Positions 8,056 through 16,164 of a DNA stretch of 64,000 bases are shown here, piece after piece. Within the stretch, counting starts at the first letter, position 1; each line of letters begins with the position of its first letter. Made by a program: the position numbers and the translations under genes. Location: NCBI RefSeq assembly GCF_000316665.1, contig NC_019678.1:8465001-8529000 (forward strand), written 5' to 3'. The stretch comes from Rivularia sp. PCC 7116. GTDB taxonomy: Bacteria; Cyanobacteriota; Cyanobacteriia; Cyanobacteriales; Nostocaceae. The notes under the pieces were generated by a model. The model ran no database searches, was not told where the DNA came from, and saw nothing but the letters and a program-made list of their open reading frames with translations.

Positions 8056-8880
8056 TTAATCAACCAAAAAACGAGTTACAGGGGTAAATTTAAAGAAAGC
8101 ATACTCATACCATACAGTCCAGATAAAATCGCGAATCCAGGTATTACGCATTTCTGGACGAATTTGATAATCAAAAGAAGTATCGGTTGAGCCAACTCTA
8201 GTCATTGCATGGTTACAACCACAACCATGCTCTTGGAAAAACCCATGCTTGGAAGAGATACTTTGCACCATCAACTGAATGGGAAATACCTTTTGCCCGT
8301 GTAAAGAAGCATCCCAAGCCCGTGCATTTAACTTGTCTTCCTCAGAGAATCTGAGCGGACGAATTTCCGAAACTTCTTCTCTATAAACGGGAGCCAAATG
8401 TACGTGATAAAAAGAAGCTGGTAAATCGTAACCGAATTCTGCAAATAAAGCTTTGCCGATTTCGACAATTTGCTTGCGCTCGTTATACTCGTCTTCCTCT
8501 GGGGAAAGTTCTTTTTCGATTAGCTCAAAATCGGGATATCTATCGACATCGAAATCTTTGCCGTAAAAATCAAGAGCTTCCCAAGCCAAAGTACCAAAAA
8601 TTTCACAAAAAGCAGGTTTTAAGTGCTGTAAGTTATCAGATTGATTGAATAAATCAACATCACCTTTAGACATCTTGTGAAGAAATAGCTGTGCCATTTT
8701 CACATAATCTTCGGTGTTAGAAAGCTTGGTGTTTGACTTACCTGTAAAAATATCTTGCCACGATTGGGGAAGTTGATTAACAGGTGTAGCTTGTTCCCCT
8801 TCGATTACTACAGATAATGATTTCTTGGAATTAACGACAAAATCTTGCTCAATAAGATTTGCAGTAGCTTGTGGTGTCAT
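8056..8880 (-). CDS. Unrecognised conserved-looking protein with HGCGCNHAM motif
   Basis: I do not recognise this family. The chosen start is the ATG at 8880 (MTPQATANLIEQ) because AAGAGAG lies a suitable distance upstream; an in-frame ATG at 8931 would add 17 residues without a ribosome site. The 274-residue protein is acidic and has no signal peptide or clear membrane helix. The most distinctive part is HGCGCNHAMTRVG near residue 220, rich in Cys and His and a plausible metal site, followed by a Trp/Phe-rich tail (FIWTVWYEYAFFKF). The next gene upstream on this strand (9269-9541) encodes a small secreted protein with a C-x-C-x-x-C motif, and a terminator separates the two. A metal-related function is only a guess. 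Confidence 0.72.
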   Translation of the reverse strand: MTPQATANLIEQDFVVNSKKSLSVVIEGEQATPVNQLPQSWQDIFTGKSNTKLSNTEDYVKMAQLFLHKMSKGDVDLFNQSDNLQHLKPAFCEIFGTLAWEALDFYGKDFDVDRYPDFELIEKELSPEEDEYNERKQIVEIGKALFAEFGYDLPASFYHVHLAPVYREEVSEIRPLRFSEEDKLNARAWDASLHGQKVFPIQLMVQSISSKHGFFQEHGCGCNHAMTRVGSTDTSFDYQIRPEMRNTWIRDFIWTVWYEYAFFKFTPVTRFLVD

Positions 8881-9268
8881 TTTGCTTTTCTCTCTTGAGT
8901 CAAATAATTTACAAATGATTGCCGCAAACAATCATAATCATTCTCGACAAGGTATTTATCGCTACCTTAATTAAAAGTAATATTGCAACAAAAATTGTAA
9001 TTATTTTTGGTAATAAAATTTATTTTAGTTGGTTGTAAATAATCGCATAAAGTGTATTAATTATCTTTTTTAATATATGACTGCATGTCTTATTTAGTTA
9101 GATTTATCCAATTTTAAACAAGAATTAAAGATGATTATTATTGATAGCAATAATAGGTAAATATAATATATAGAAATTTTGATTTATCGGAAAAATCGAT
9201 AAAGATTAAAAAACCCGGTTTTCTAAAAAGAACCGGGTTTATGATTTATTTAAAAGTTGTATTTAATT
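8881..9268. other. Gene-free stretch with one terminator
   Basis: These 388 very AT-rich bases hold the promoter region of the gene at 8056-8880 and the terminator hairpin at 9211-9240 of the gene at 9269. No other gene or RNA was recognised. Confidence 0.5.
9205..9240 (-). terminator. Rho-independent terminator
   Basis: A perfect 10-bp stem, AAACCCGGTT (9211-9220) and AACCGGGTTT (9231-9240), with a 10-base loop. On the minus strand it is followed by a run of T (complement of 9205-9213). It lies 29 bases after the stop of the secreted protein gene at 9269. Confidence 0.88.
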
Positions 9269-9541
9269 TTACAAAAGACCCGAAAATGGTAATTTACCTT
9301 GCAAAGGTGATTCAGCTCCAACGCAATAAGCACAATTACAGCCAAGATAGTCTCTAATAGGATTAGATTGATCTGCCTGATTCAAAGTCGCTAAGCCATG
9401 AACCGATTCTGCTGAGCTTGAATTAACATGTGTTTCTGCCGATGCTGTATCAATGGGGGATGCCGCTGCGGGATTTACGAAGAACAACATTGAAGCAATA
9501 ACTAAAGGTGAAGCTAGTAAAACAAGTTTCGCGATTATCAT
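9269..9541 (-). CDS. Small secreted protein with GCNCAYC motif
   Basis: A 90-residue precursor. Residues 1-27 form a Sec signal peptide with a hydrophobic core (LVLLASPLVIASMLFFV) and a cleavage site after AAA or ASP. The mature part is about 62 residues, Ser/Ala-rich, ending in YLGCNCAYCVGAES and a short tail. The gene at 14392 encodes a second secreted protein whose end reads FGCDCPACLNAL, so the two share G-C-x-C-x-x-C with three cysteines. Three closely spaced Cys suggest a metal, Fe-S or covalent attachment site in the periplasm or outside. I do not recognise the family. It has its own strong terminator at 9205-9240. Confidence 0.78.
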   Translation of the reverse strand: MIIAKLVLLASPLVIASMLFFVNPAAASPIDTASAETHVNSSSAESVHGLATLNQADQSNPIRDYLGCNCAYCVGAESPLQGKLPFSGLL

Positions 9542-9640
9542 AATTTATAGTTTATTTAGTTTACATTGTCCGCTTAAACCTATCATATCTTGAGAATTAT
9601 CAAGTTAACAGGCGTTAAAATGTTAGATGGCAAAACATAA

Positions 9641-9769
9641 TTACTGGTTCCGGGAATGTCTTTCATGATTGTTTTCAGGTGCAATTTGTCCATAATTAAG
9701 GGCTGTGACGAAACAAACACCACCGAAAATATTACCTAGTAGGGATGGCAAATCTTCCGAAATATTCAT
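9641..9769 (-). pseudogene. Short remnant resembling the C-terminus of a formate/nitrite transporter
   Basis: On the minus strand a 42-codon frame from 9769 to the TAA at 9641 reads LPSLLGNIFGGVCFVTALNYG and then a hydrophilic tail. The G-N-I-x-G-G pattern in a hydrophobic segment resembles the last membrane helix of FNT-family formate/nitrite channels (usually VTLGNIxGG). The rest of such a gene is absent: in-frame stops occur just upstream. I read it as a decayed gene end. The similarity is short, so the family call is tentative. Confidence 0.45.
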
Positions 9770-9836
9770 CCCAGGTAATTAATTACAATATTCTTAGAAA
9801 ATAATTTTAACTATTATCCTGTTACTTTTTTGCTGT

Positions 9837-10889
9837 TTAATACTGCTTTCCCAAAATTAACAACTCGCCATTTTCTCCCCCTGCGGCAATTTTATTTGCT
9901 TGAGGATGCCAATCCATGCAGGTAAAACCATCGGCAACACCTGTAATAATTTGGGAAACTTCTTGAGCATCTTGCCACAAACATAACCAACCATCGTCAC
10001 CAGCAGAAGCAAGTAAAAAGCTTTCAGGAGCAAAATCGATAGCTTGAATGATACCAGCATGATTTGTTAAAACAGCCCCTTCCCAATCGGAATCTTCACC
10101 CCCTTGCTTTTCCCACAACACTATTCCATCCATGCTAGAGCAAGCAAGTAAAGGCGCACCAGTATCGGAATTTATTTCTGACCATGCAACTTGACGTATT
10201 TTACCGGGAAAACCATGCATAATCCATGCTTGGGGGTCATCATCAGAAAATAATAATTCACTTTCTACAACAGCAATAGTTTTGTCCATGTTACCGGAAG
10301 CAAGATACTTTCCGTCAGCAGACCAAGCCATTGCTAAACTCGTGGAAGGAATATCTAAAATATATGGTTCGTCATTCCAGCTTTGAGTATTCCAAACTTT
10401 GACTCCGCGATGTCCGCCAATGGCAAGATATTTTCCATCATTTCGCCAATCAATACCCAGAGCAGAAGAATTATCAAAATCTAAATTGACAACCAATTTT
10501 TTTGAATCAGCATCCCAAACTTGTACCTTACGTCCCAAACTGAAAGCCAAATGATTGCATTTAGGACTCCAAGCGAGTTTATCAACCCAAGCAGAATTTT
10601 CTAAAGTTGTAATTAACTCATTTCCCTGCCAGATTTTTACTTGTCCATTTTGTCCGGCAGCAGCTAAGAATTTACCATCGTGGGAGAAAGCGACGCAATC
10701 AACAGACTCACCATTGCCAGATTGTAAAGTTGTTAAATTATTATTTTGCCAAAGTACAACTTCTCCAGCAGCAGAAGTTGCGGCTAAAACTTCACCTTCC
10801 GGCGAGAAAGTAATCGCGGTAACGTAATCCGAAAGAGTTTGCGATGAGATAAGGGAAAATTCCTGCGAGTTGACGGTAGATTGACTCAT
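9837..10889 (-). CDS. WD40-repeat protein
   Basis: A 350-residue beta-propeller protein made of about seven WD40 repeats. Repeat hallmarks are seen throughout: VTAITFSPEGEVLAA, VDCVAFSHDGKFLAA, DWRNDGKYLAIGGHRGVKVW, AMAWSADGKYLASG and IDFAPESFLLASAGDDGWLCLW. There is no other domain and no signal peptide, so it is probably a cytoplasmic scaffold for protein contacts. It lies 136 bases downstream of the COG0523 GTPase gene on the same strand. The spacing contains a short repeat-rich leader, so cotranscription is possible but not certain. The binding partners are unknown. Confidence 0.88.
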   Translation of the reverse strand: MSQSTVNSQEFSLISSQTLSDYVTAITFSPEGEVLAATSAAGEVVLWQNNNLTTLQSGNGESVDCVAFSHDGKFLAAAGQNGQVKIWQGNELITTLENSAWVDKLAWSPKCNHLAFSLGRKVQVWDADSKKLVVNLDFDNSSALGIDWRNDGKYLAIGGHRGVKVWNTQSWNDEPYILDIPSTSLAMAWSADGKYLASGNMDKTIAVVESELLFSDDDPQAWIMHGFPGKIRQVAWSEINSDTGAPLLACSSMDGIVLWEKQGGEDSDWEGAVLTNHAGIIQAIDFAPESFLLASAGDDGWLCLWQDAQEVSQIITGVADGFTCMDWHPQANKIAAGGENGELLILGKQY

Positions 10890-11025
10890 GGTGAAAAGGT
10901 TAAAGCTTAAAGGTAACAGGTCAAATGTTAGGAGTTAGGAGTGAGGAATTAAGAACTAGTATTTTAAACTTCTCCTTCTCCCCTTGTCTCCTTATCTCCC
11001 CATCCTCCCATGCCTAATTCCAAAT

Positions 11026-11994
11026 CTACGCAACACAAGCTTTAAATTCTTCTCTCAACTTCGCTTCATCAAGATTACGTCCGATAAAAACGAGTTCATT
11101 CTTACGAGTTTCGCTTTCCTTCCAAGGTCGATCTGGTCTACCATCTAACAACATATGTACACCTTGGAATACAAAGCGGTTTTCTTCTCCAGCAATGCTC
11201 AAAATTCCTTTGGTACGGAAGATATCGGGACCTTGGGTTTGTAATAAATTACTCAACCACTTATCCAACTTATCACCATCAAGTTCGCCTTCTTCTACCA
11301 AAGCAATAGAATAAACGCTTTCATCGTGTTCGTGAGCGTCTTCACCCAAAAATTCGGGGTCAATTTCCAAAGCTCGATTCAAGTCAAACGCTTTTACACC
11401 AAGTAATGCATCCATTTCCAACTTCGCATCTTGGGTTCGATGAATTTTGGCGATCGCGTTCATTCCCCGAATCCTGTTTTCTAATTCTTCCAATTGCTCT
11501 GGGGAAACCAAATCTGTTTTGTTAATCAAAATTACGTCAGCGAAGGCGATTTGTTCTTGGGCTTCATCAGCATCCCAATGTTGCCAAATATGCTTGGCAT
11601 CAACTACAGTCACCACAGCATCAAGTAATAATTGCTCGCGCATATCTTCATCAACGAAAAACGTCTGAATCACCGGTGCTGGATCGGCTAAACCCGTAGT
11701 TTCAATAACTAAATGGTCAAATTTATCGCGACGCTTCATTAAATTACCGATAATCCGCATCAAGTCACCGCGAACCGTACAGCAAATACAGCCGTTGTTC
11801 ATCTCAAAAATTTCTTCATCAGTATCAATAACCAACTGATTATCAATGCCAACTTCCCCAAACTCATTAACTATTACCGCTACCTTCTTACCATGCTCAT
11901 GAGTAAGAATACGATTTAATAAAGTTGTTTTTCCTGCTCCCAAATATCCAGTCAAAACTGTTACAGGTACTACCTTTGTTGCTGTATTAACCAT
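11026..11994 (-). CDS. CobW/COG0523 family metal-chaperone GTPase
   Basis: A 322-residue G3E GTPase. Motifs: Walker A GYLGAGKTTLLN near residue 16, the metal-binding CxCC in NNGCICCTVRGDL near 67, Walker B region VIETTGLADPAPV, and the guanine-specificity motif NKTD near 160. The CobW C-terminal domain follows, with His/Asp-rich EDAHEHDESVYS at the junction. COG0523 proteins deliver zinc or cobalt to client enzymes, and many cyanobacterial members answer to zinc limitation through Zur. I looked upstream of 11994 for a Zur-type palindrome and did not see a convincing one. It is followed by the WD40 gene. The metal is inferred from the family. Confidence 0.92.
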   Translation of the reverse strand: MVNTATKVVPVTVLTGYLGAGKTTLLNRILTHEHGKKVAVIVNEFGEVGIDNQLVIDTDEEIFEMNNGCICCTVRGDLMRIIGNLMKRRDKFDHLVIETTGLADPAPVIQTFFVDEDMREQLLLDAVVTVVDAKHIWQHWDADEAQEQIAFADVILINKTDLVSPEQLEELENRIRGMNAIAKIHRTQDAKLEMDALLGVKAFDLNRALEIDPEFLGEDAHEHDESVYSIALVEEGELDGDKLDKWLSNLLQTQGPDIFRTKGILSIAGEENRFVFQGVHMLLDGRPDRPWKESETRKNELVFIGRNLDEAKLREEFKACVA

Positions 11995-12351
11995 ATTATT
12001 CTAGTAATGCTTATTTAATGAATGTTTGACAGACACAAATAATATACAAAAAAAATCGATGTTGCTTCCAACGATGTATAAAATTTGTTAGCTATATAAC
12101 CAAGTTGTGTAGAGATTAGCATTGTCAAATCAACAAGCAATGCTCTCATTTTTTTGTTTTATAAATTAATAGTCGTTTATCAGCAAGCGACATCAGTACA
12201 AATTCAAAAATTTATTTTATTTTTTTCTTTATTTATTAGACTCTTAGACTCGTTAGGCTCAGTTCCTAATTTGTAGGGTGCTGTGACATTTTAACTAATG
12301 CACGAAGGTAATAATAAGGCTTGTAGTGTCACCAGGAAAACATTAATGGTT

Positions 12352-12381
12352 TGTTAGCGAAGCGTGTCCGATAGGACATAG
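12352..12381 (+). repeat. Dispersed element GTTAGCGAAGCGTGTCCGAT
   Basis: The sequence TTAGCGAAGCGTGTCCGATA followed by GGACATA occurs here and, reverse-complemented, at about 23859-23886; a variant (GCGCAGCGTGTCCGCAAGGACATA) is at 59979-60003. It contains a small inverted repeat (TGTCCGATAGGACA) and is common between cyanobacterial genes. Confidence 0.75.
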
Positions 12382-12448
12382 CCCCCGGATTTATCCGTGG
12401 ATGTCATTTTAGGTTTTGTCGAAGCCCCTAAATTTATTTATGGGGCAT

Positions 12449-12489
12449 TAATTACGAATTACGAATTACGAATTACGAATTACGAATTA
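12449..12489. repeat. 7-bp short tandem repeat array (ATTACGA)
   Basis: Between five and six copies of the heptamer ATTACGA lie beyond the 3' end of the hydrolase gene at 12545. Same class of STRR as at 6963-7004 with a different unit. Confidence 0.88.
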
Positions 12490-12544
12490 TATTCACGCAC
12501 CACCCGAGTTTTGTGACACTTATCAAGTCTTGTTTATTAAGCTG

Positions 12545-13465
12545 TCAACGATTCACGGTAGCTCCTAAAAAAGGCAAAATTTCCTCAGCAATTATATCTG
12601 GATATTCTTCATGCATACCTAAAGAGCCTTCAAGTACAAGGCTTTCAACTCCTGGTAAATTTGCGATGGCTTCCATTTCTTCCCGTGACGATCTAGGAGA
12701 AGATTTCGCGATAACCAACATAACCGGTACCGATATCTTTCTAACTAATCCCAGTAAATCGCTTCTTCTGGTGACAAGATCCAAACAACCAGTTACAAAC
12801 GCCGCAGGAGCAAATCTTCCTCCAGGCTGCTGGGTACTTTCCCATTTATCTTGGATAAAATTCGGAGTTAATTTTTCAGCATCGACGTAAACGTGACGAC
12901 GATACATGAACTTTAAAAACGATGGCAAAGTATTCAGTTTATAAAGAATTTGACCAATTATTGGTAATCTAACTACTTGCTTAACCAAGTTCCTGATTAT
13001 TCCATTCACACCCATAACAGCTAAAGGTCCGCGCCAAGTTGGTGCTACAAGAACTATCCGAGAAAACACTTGAGGATATTTGCTTGCTAACCATAAAACG
13101 TAAGGGGCGCTATGACCTGCCGCAATCACAGAAACGGGTTTTTTTTCAAAAGTAGTTAATACAAAATCTTCGATAAAATCTCTGTATAAAGCAGGACCAT
13201 AATCGGCTTTAGGGCGACCGGAATCTCCAAAACCAGGAAAATCAACCGCTACTGCTTTATATTGATCGGAAATTTTTTTAGCAATTCCGCTCATTTCCGA
13301 ACGCATGGAAACGGTACTGAATGCAGGAAAGAGCAATACAGGGGAACCTGCACCTAAAGATTCATAAACTATACGAAAATCTTGGTCTTCCCTATTCCAT
13401 ACAAATTGTCCTACCACTCCGCCCATCCTAGCGTTCGTTTCGATAGATGAGAAACCTGTCGTCAT
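12545..13465 (-). CDS. Alpha/beta-fold hydrolase
   Basis: A 306-residue alpha/beta hydrolase with a complete-looking active site. The nucleophile Ser is in AAGHSAPYVLWL near residue 119 (variant G-x-S-x-P elbow). The oxyanion region is LFPAFSTVS near 45. The final His is probably in LGMHEEYPD near 289. The DFPGFGDSGRP block near 75 is typical of the epoxide hydrolase/esterase branch. A cap domain of about 80 residues lies between the nucleophile and the last strands. No signal peptide is seen. The substrate cannot be predicted. It lies between repeats on one side and the sufE gene, on the same strand, on the other. Confidence 0.85.
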   Translation of the reverse strand: MTTGFSSIETNARMGGVVGQFVWNREDQDFRIVYESLGAGSPVLLFPAFSTVSMRSEMSGIAKKISDQYKAVAVDFPGFGDSGRPKADYGPALYRDFIEDFVLTTFEKKPVSVIAAGHSAPYVLWLASKYPQVFSRIVLVAPTWRGPLAVMGVNGIIRNLVKQVVRLPIIGQILYKLNTLPSFLKFMYRRHVYVDAEKLTPNFIQDKWESTQQPGGRFAPAAFVTGCLDLVTRRSDLLGLVRKISVPVMLVIAKSSPRSSREEMEAIANLPGVESLVLEGSLGMHEEYPDIIAEEILPFLGATVNR

Positions 13466-13607
13466 TCTGCCATTATTCCCGTCTGGTAATCAAAAATAAA
13501 AAGTCAAAAGTTAAAGGTTAAAGTTAGCACATGGTTTGATTAAAAAATGTAGCCTTCAGCCTAACTAACAGCCTTAATGTATCACCTATTTTGCAATTGG
13601 TTATAGC

Positions 13608-14039
13608 TTAATTTGAAACAGATTCTTGCGATTGCAATGCCTTTTTCTGCATAGTTGTAAAAATATTATAGAAACCATTAGCACGCGAAGGGGTCAAGCT
13701 GACATTCAAGCCGGTTTCTTGGATAAAATCAGGAGTCAGTTGAGCAATCTCGGTAGGTGTTGAGCCATTTAAGCCTTCAATTAGAAGTGCCAATAAGCCT
13801 TTAGTTAATTGTGAATCGGAATCGCCTTGAAAAGTGACTTGATTGTCATTGAAAGAAGCAGTCACAAACACCTGAGAAACGCAACCAGGAACTTTATTCT
13901 CAGGAGTTTTTTCAGAATCTGGAAATTCAGGAAGTTTTTGACCGTACCAAATTAGCTGTTCGTAGCGACGTTTAGGTTCAGTTGCACGTTGAAAGCGTTT
14001 AACAATTTTAGCAAGAGCCGGTGGTAAAGTATCGTTCAT
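13608..14039 (-). CDS. sufE: SufE-type cysteine desulfurase partner
   Basis: A 143-residue Fe-S assembly protein, the normal length for SufE. SufE accepts a persulfide sulfur from the cysteine desulfurase SufS and raises its activity. The acceptor Cys is in KVPGCVSQVFV near residue 50. The flanking features YEQLIWYGQKLPEFP and the C-terminal LTPSRANGFYNIF are family hallmarks. No other suf gene is in the window, which is usual because sufE is separate from the sufBCDS cluster in cyanobacteria. Start MNDTLPPAL is unambiguous. Confidence 0.94.
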   Translation of the reverse strand: MNDTLPPALAKIVKRFQRATEPKRRYEQLIWYGQKLPEFPDSEKTPENKVPGCVSQVFVTASFNDNQVTFQGDSDSQLTKGLLALLIEGLNGSTPTEIAQLTPDFIQETGLNVSLTPSRANGFYNIFTTMQKKALQSQESVSN

Positions 14040-14391
14040 TATAAGTTTTTGACACAGAACTATAAAAACCTATCACTTTGAGTTTAAATTATCTCATAGC
14101 AATTAGGACAGTTCTCAATTACCAATTGCAAAAAACGAGTTGCCAAATTTTGACTAAAAGTTTTCTGTTCTCAACTCACTAATTGCTAATCGCAACTTTC
14201 GACTGCAAAAAAAAAGGCAGAAGCAATTAATCATATTACCTCTGACCTTTATTTTTATTTTCTTGCCAAAAGACCAAAGACTATTGAAACTAAAATCTTG
14301 CATAATTCTCAACAAGCCCTGCATAAACAAGGTTTCTGTTCATGAAATCAGAAATAAACCGGGTTTGTGGAAACTGCTGCAAGATATGTAT
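14040..14391. other. Gene-free stretch with one terminator
   Basis: These 352 bases hold the promoter of sufE and the terminator of the secreted-protein gene. I see no gene here. The sequence around 14330-14360 has an imperfect inverted repeat (GGTTTCTG...CAGAAATAAACC). Confidence 0.5.
14206..14250 (-). terminator. Probable rho-independent terminator
   Basis: On the minus strand AAAGGTCAGAGG pairs, with one bulge, with CTTCTGCCTTT and is followed by a run of T (complement of 14206-14214). It is about 140 bases downstream of the 14392 gene, the only minus-strand gene ending here. Confidence 0.6.
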
Positions 14392-14751
14392 TTATGTCAT
14401 GGGAGGCAAACCTCGTATTTGCCGCAAAGCATTTAAGCAAGCCGGACAATCACAGCCAAACAAAGTAACGGAAGCATCACTTTCTTCGTCAGTAAATTCT
14501 AATTCAGGTACTTCGTTAGGAAGTAAACCTTTTTGTCCATTAACATTAGGTGTAGAATTTCTCCGTAGACGAGTACAACCCACACTAGGAGTTGCGACAG
14601 CTACAGTAGCTTTCCGTCCGCAAGTAAATTGTCTGGGCGTAGAATCAACTGTTTCGTTAGCGCTAGCTGGTTGAGTAAAAACCGCCATTGACACCATAGA
14701 CGAAAACAATACCGGACTCGAAAGTAATGTAAGAAAAAATTTTTTGTTCAT
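14392..14751 (-). CDS. Small secreted protein with GCDCPAC motif
   Basis: The start is taken as the ATG at 14751 (MNKKFFLTLLSSPVLF), which begins a clean Sec signal peptide ending near TQPASA; a TTG nine codons upstream is less likely. The mature protein of about 90 residues has an N-terminal part with two Cys (FTCGRKA and VGCTRLRR), an acidic stretch (ELEFTDEESD), and the C-terminal block TLFGCDCPACLNALRQIRG. The G-C-x-C-x-x-C trio matches the secreted protein at 9269 (GCNCAYC), so the two are paralogues or share a motif. A plus-strand frame overlaps it but has no coding character. Function unknown; a periplasmic metal or redox role is a guess. Confidence 0.78.
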   Translation of the reverse strand: MNKKFFLTLLSSPVLFSSMVSMAVFTQPASANETVDSTPRQFTCGRKATVAVATPSVGCTRLRRNSTPNVNGQKGLLPNEVPELEFTDEESDASVTLFGCDCPACLNALRQIRGLPPMT

Positions 14752-15226
14752 GTATCTGAGAACCGTTGTAACTAGCAAAGCTTTACGGCTTTTATTTTTT
14801 CACGTTCATGGATAGCTGCTCAGTCAATTTTATACATTGCTGACCGTATCTACCACATGACATAGAAATAGCCGTTTTTTAATAGAGAATATTAGGTAGG
14901 CAAGGAAAATAAGGAAGATAAGCTAAAAATAAGTTATAACCTTCAACCTAAAAAAAAACTTCACCCCGAATATTTTTTACACCTTAACAGTCCAAATGGA
15001 AGTGAAAACAGTTTAACGAGACATCTCACAACCAATCAAGACAAGAACTAATTTTATCGCAAGTTTAAATCATCGACTGCCAAAATATTAGCCAAGTTCC
15101 ATAAACAGTTAACAGTGAGCAGTGAACAGTGAACAGTTAGGAGTTAGGAGTTATTAATTTTCTACCCCTTCTTCCCCAAAAACTAAACAGGGTCTACAAT
15201 TCGTTTGTGGATTTCAAAGTAGAAAT
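14752..15226. other. Divergent intergenic region with heptamer repeats
   Basis: These 475 bases separate the secreted-protein gene from dapB. Heptamer repeats occupy 15102-15153: CAGTGAG/CAGTGAA units followed by GTTAGGA units. The remainder is AT-rich and presumably holds the two promoters. No gene was recognised. Confidence 0.55.
15102..15153. repeat. 7-bp short tandem repeats upstream of dapB
   Basis: Copies of AACAGTG/GCAGTGA-type heptamers are followed directly by GTTAGGA heptamers, ending about 75 bases before the dapB start. Same repeat class as at 6921-6941. Confidence 0.85.
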
Positions 15227-16057
15227 ATGGCTAATCAAGGACCTATACCAGTTGTTGTTAATGGTGCTGCGGGAAAAATGGGTCGAGAAGTAATAAAAGC
15301 TGTATCGGAAGCACCCGATATGGATTTAGTAGGCGCAATTGATACAAGTCCCGAACATCAAGACAAAGATGCGGGAGAATTGGCTGGCTTGGGCGAAGCT
15401 CTAGAAGTTCCGATCACGAATCAAATGGAACCGATGCTGGCTTTTGCTTCCCAAGGAAAACAGCCAGGAGTTGTAGTTGATTTTACACACCCTGACTGCG
15501 TTTACGACAACATTCGTAGTGCGATCGCCTATGGGGTGCGTCCTGTGGTTGGAACTACTGGGTTAAGTCCAGAACAACTGAAAGATTTAGCAGATTTCGC
15601 TGATAAAGCTTCTACCGGATGCCTAATTATTCCTAATTTTTCTATTGGAATGGTACTACTTCAGCAAGCAGCAGTTACAGCATCGAAATATTTTGACCAT
15701 GTTGAAATTATCGAGCTTCATCACAACCAAAAAGCAGATGCACCCAGCGGTACCGCAATAAAAACCGCTCAAATGCTGGGAGAATTAGGTAAAACCTACA
15801 ACGAAGCTATAGTGAATGAAACGGAACACATAGCAGGAGCGCGAGGAAGTCAAGCCGATGAAGGAATTAGAATTCACAGCGTTCGCTTGCCAGGATTAAT
15901 AGCCCATCAAGAAGTTATCTTTGGCGCATCCGGTCAAATTTATACTTTAAGACACGATACCAGCGATAGAACTTGCTACATGCCGGGGGTTTTATTAGCA
16001 ATTCGTAAAATTCTTCAGCTAAAGTCGTTAGTATATGGATTAGAGAAGATTCTTTAA
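15227..16057 (+). CDS. dapB: 4-hydroxy-tetrahydrodipicolinate reductase
   Basis: Cytoplasmic enzyme of lysine and meso-diaminopimelate synthesis, supplying peptidoglycan precursors; it reduces the dihydrodipicolinate intermediate with NAD(P)H. The 276-residue length is normal. The N-terminal Rossmann fold has [12 protein letters not shown] (residues 11-22). The signature [15 protein letters not shown] near residue 165 contains the catalytic His and Lys and the substrate-binding loop. The C-terminal [13 protein letters not shown] region is also conserved. The downstream membrane-protein gene at 16165 is on the same strand, about 107 bases away with heptamer repeats between, so cotranscription is uncertain. 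Confidence 0.96.
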   Translation: MANQGPIPVVVNGAAGKMGREVIKAVSEAPDMDLVGAIDTSPEHQDKDAGELAGLGEALEVPITNQMEPMLAFASQGKQPGVVVDFTHPDCVYDNIRSAIAYGVRPVVGTTGLSPEQLKDLADFADKASTGCLIIPNFSIGMVLLQQAAVTASKYFDHVEIIELHHNQKADAPSGTAIKTAQMLGELGKTYNEAIVNETEHIAGARGSQADEGIRIHSVRLPGLIAHQEVIFGASGQIYTLRHDTSDRTCYMPGVLLAIRKILQLKSLVYGLEKIL

Positions 16058-16128
16058 ATTGAAATCTTAAGTTTAGAAACTCGGACACTTGTTATGAAGC
16101 GAAAAACTTTAACAACTTAGTGTCCTAC

Positions 16129-16164
16129 AATCCAAAATCCAAAATCTAAAATCCAAAATCTAAA
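16129..16164. repeat. 7-bp tandem repeats abutting a start codon
   Basis: About five copies of AATCCAA/AATCTAA heptamers end immediately before the ATG at 16165, leaving no room for a separate Shine-Dalgarno sequence. Same class as the array at 57206-57232. Confidence 0.85.

Larger units (their letters stand above)
11995..12544. other. 550-base gene-free, repeat-rich region
   Basis: Beyond the promoter region of the GTPase gene the stretch contains the dispersed 28-bp element at 12352-12381, a small GGATTTATCC hairpin (12387-12396), and a heptamer array (ATTACGA) at 12449-12489. No ORF with coding character was found. Confidence 0.55.

Noticed and set aside
11995-12060. Zur box before the COG0523 gene
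   Set aside because: No convincing TGATAAT-N-ATTATCA palindrome was found.
14342-14674. 110-codon plus-strand frame
   Set aside because: Antisense to the secreted GCxCxxC protein, whose signal peptide and motif support the minus strand.
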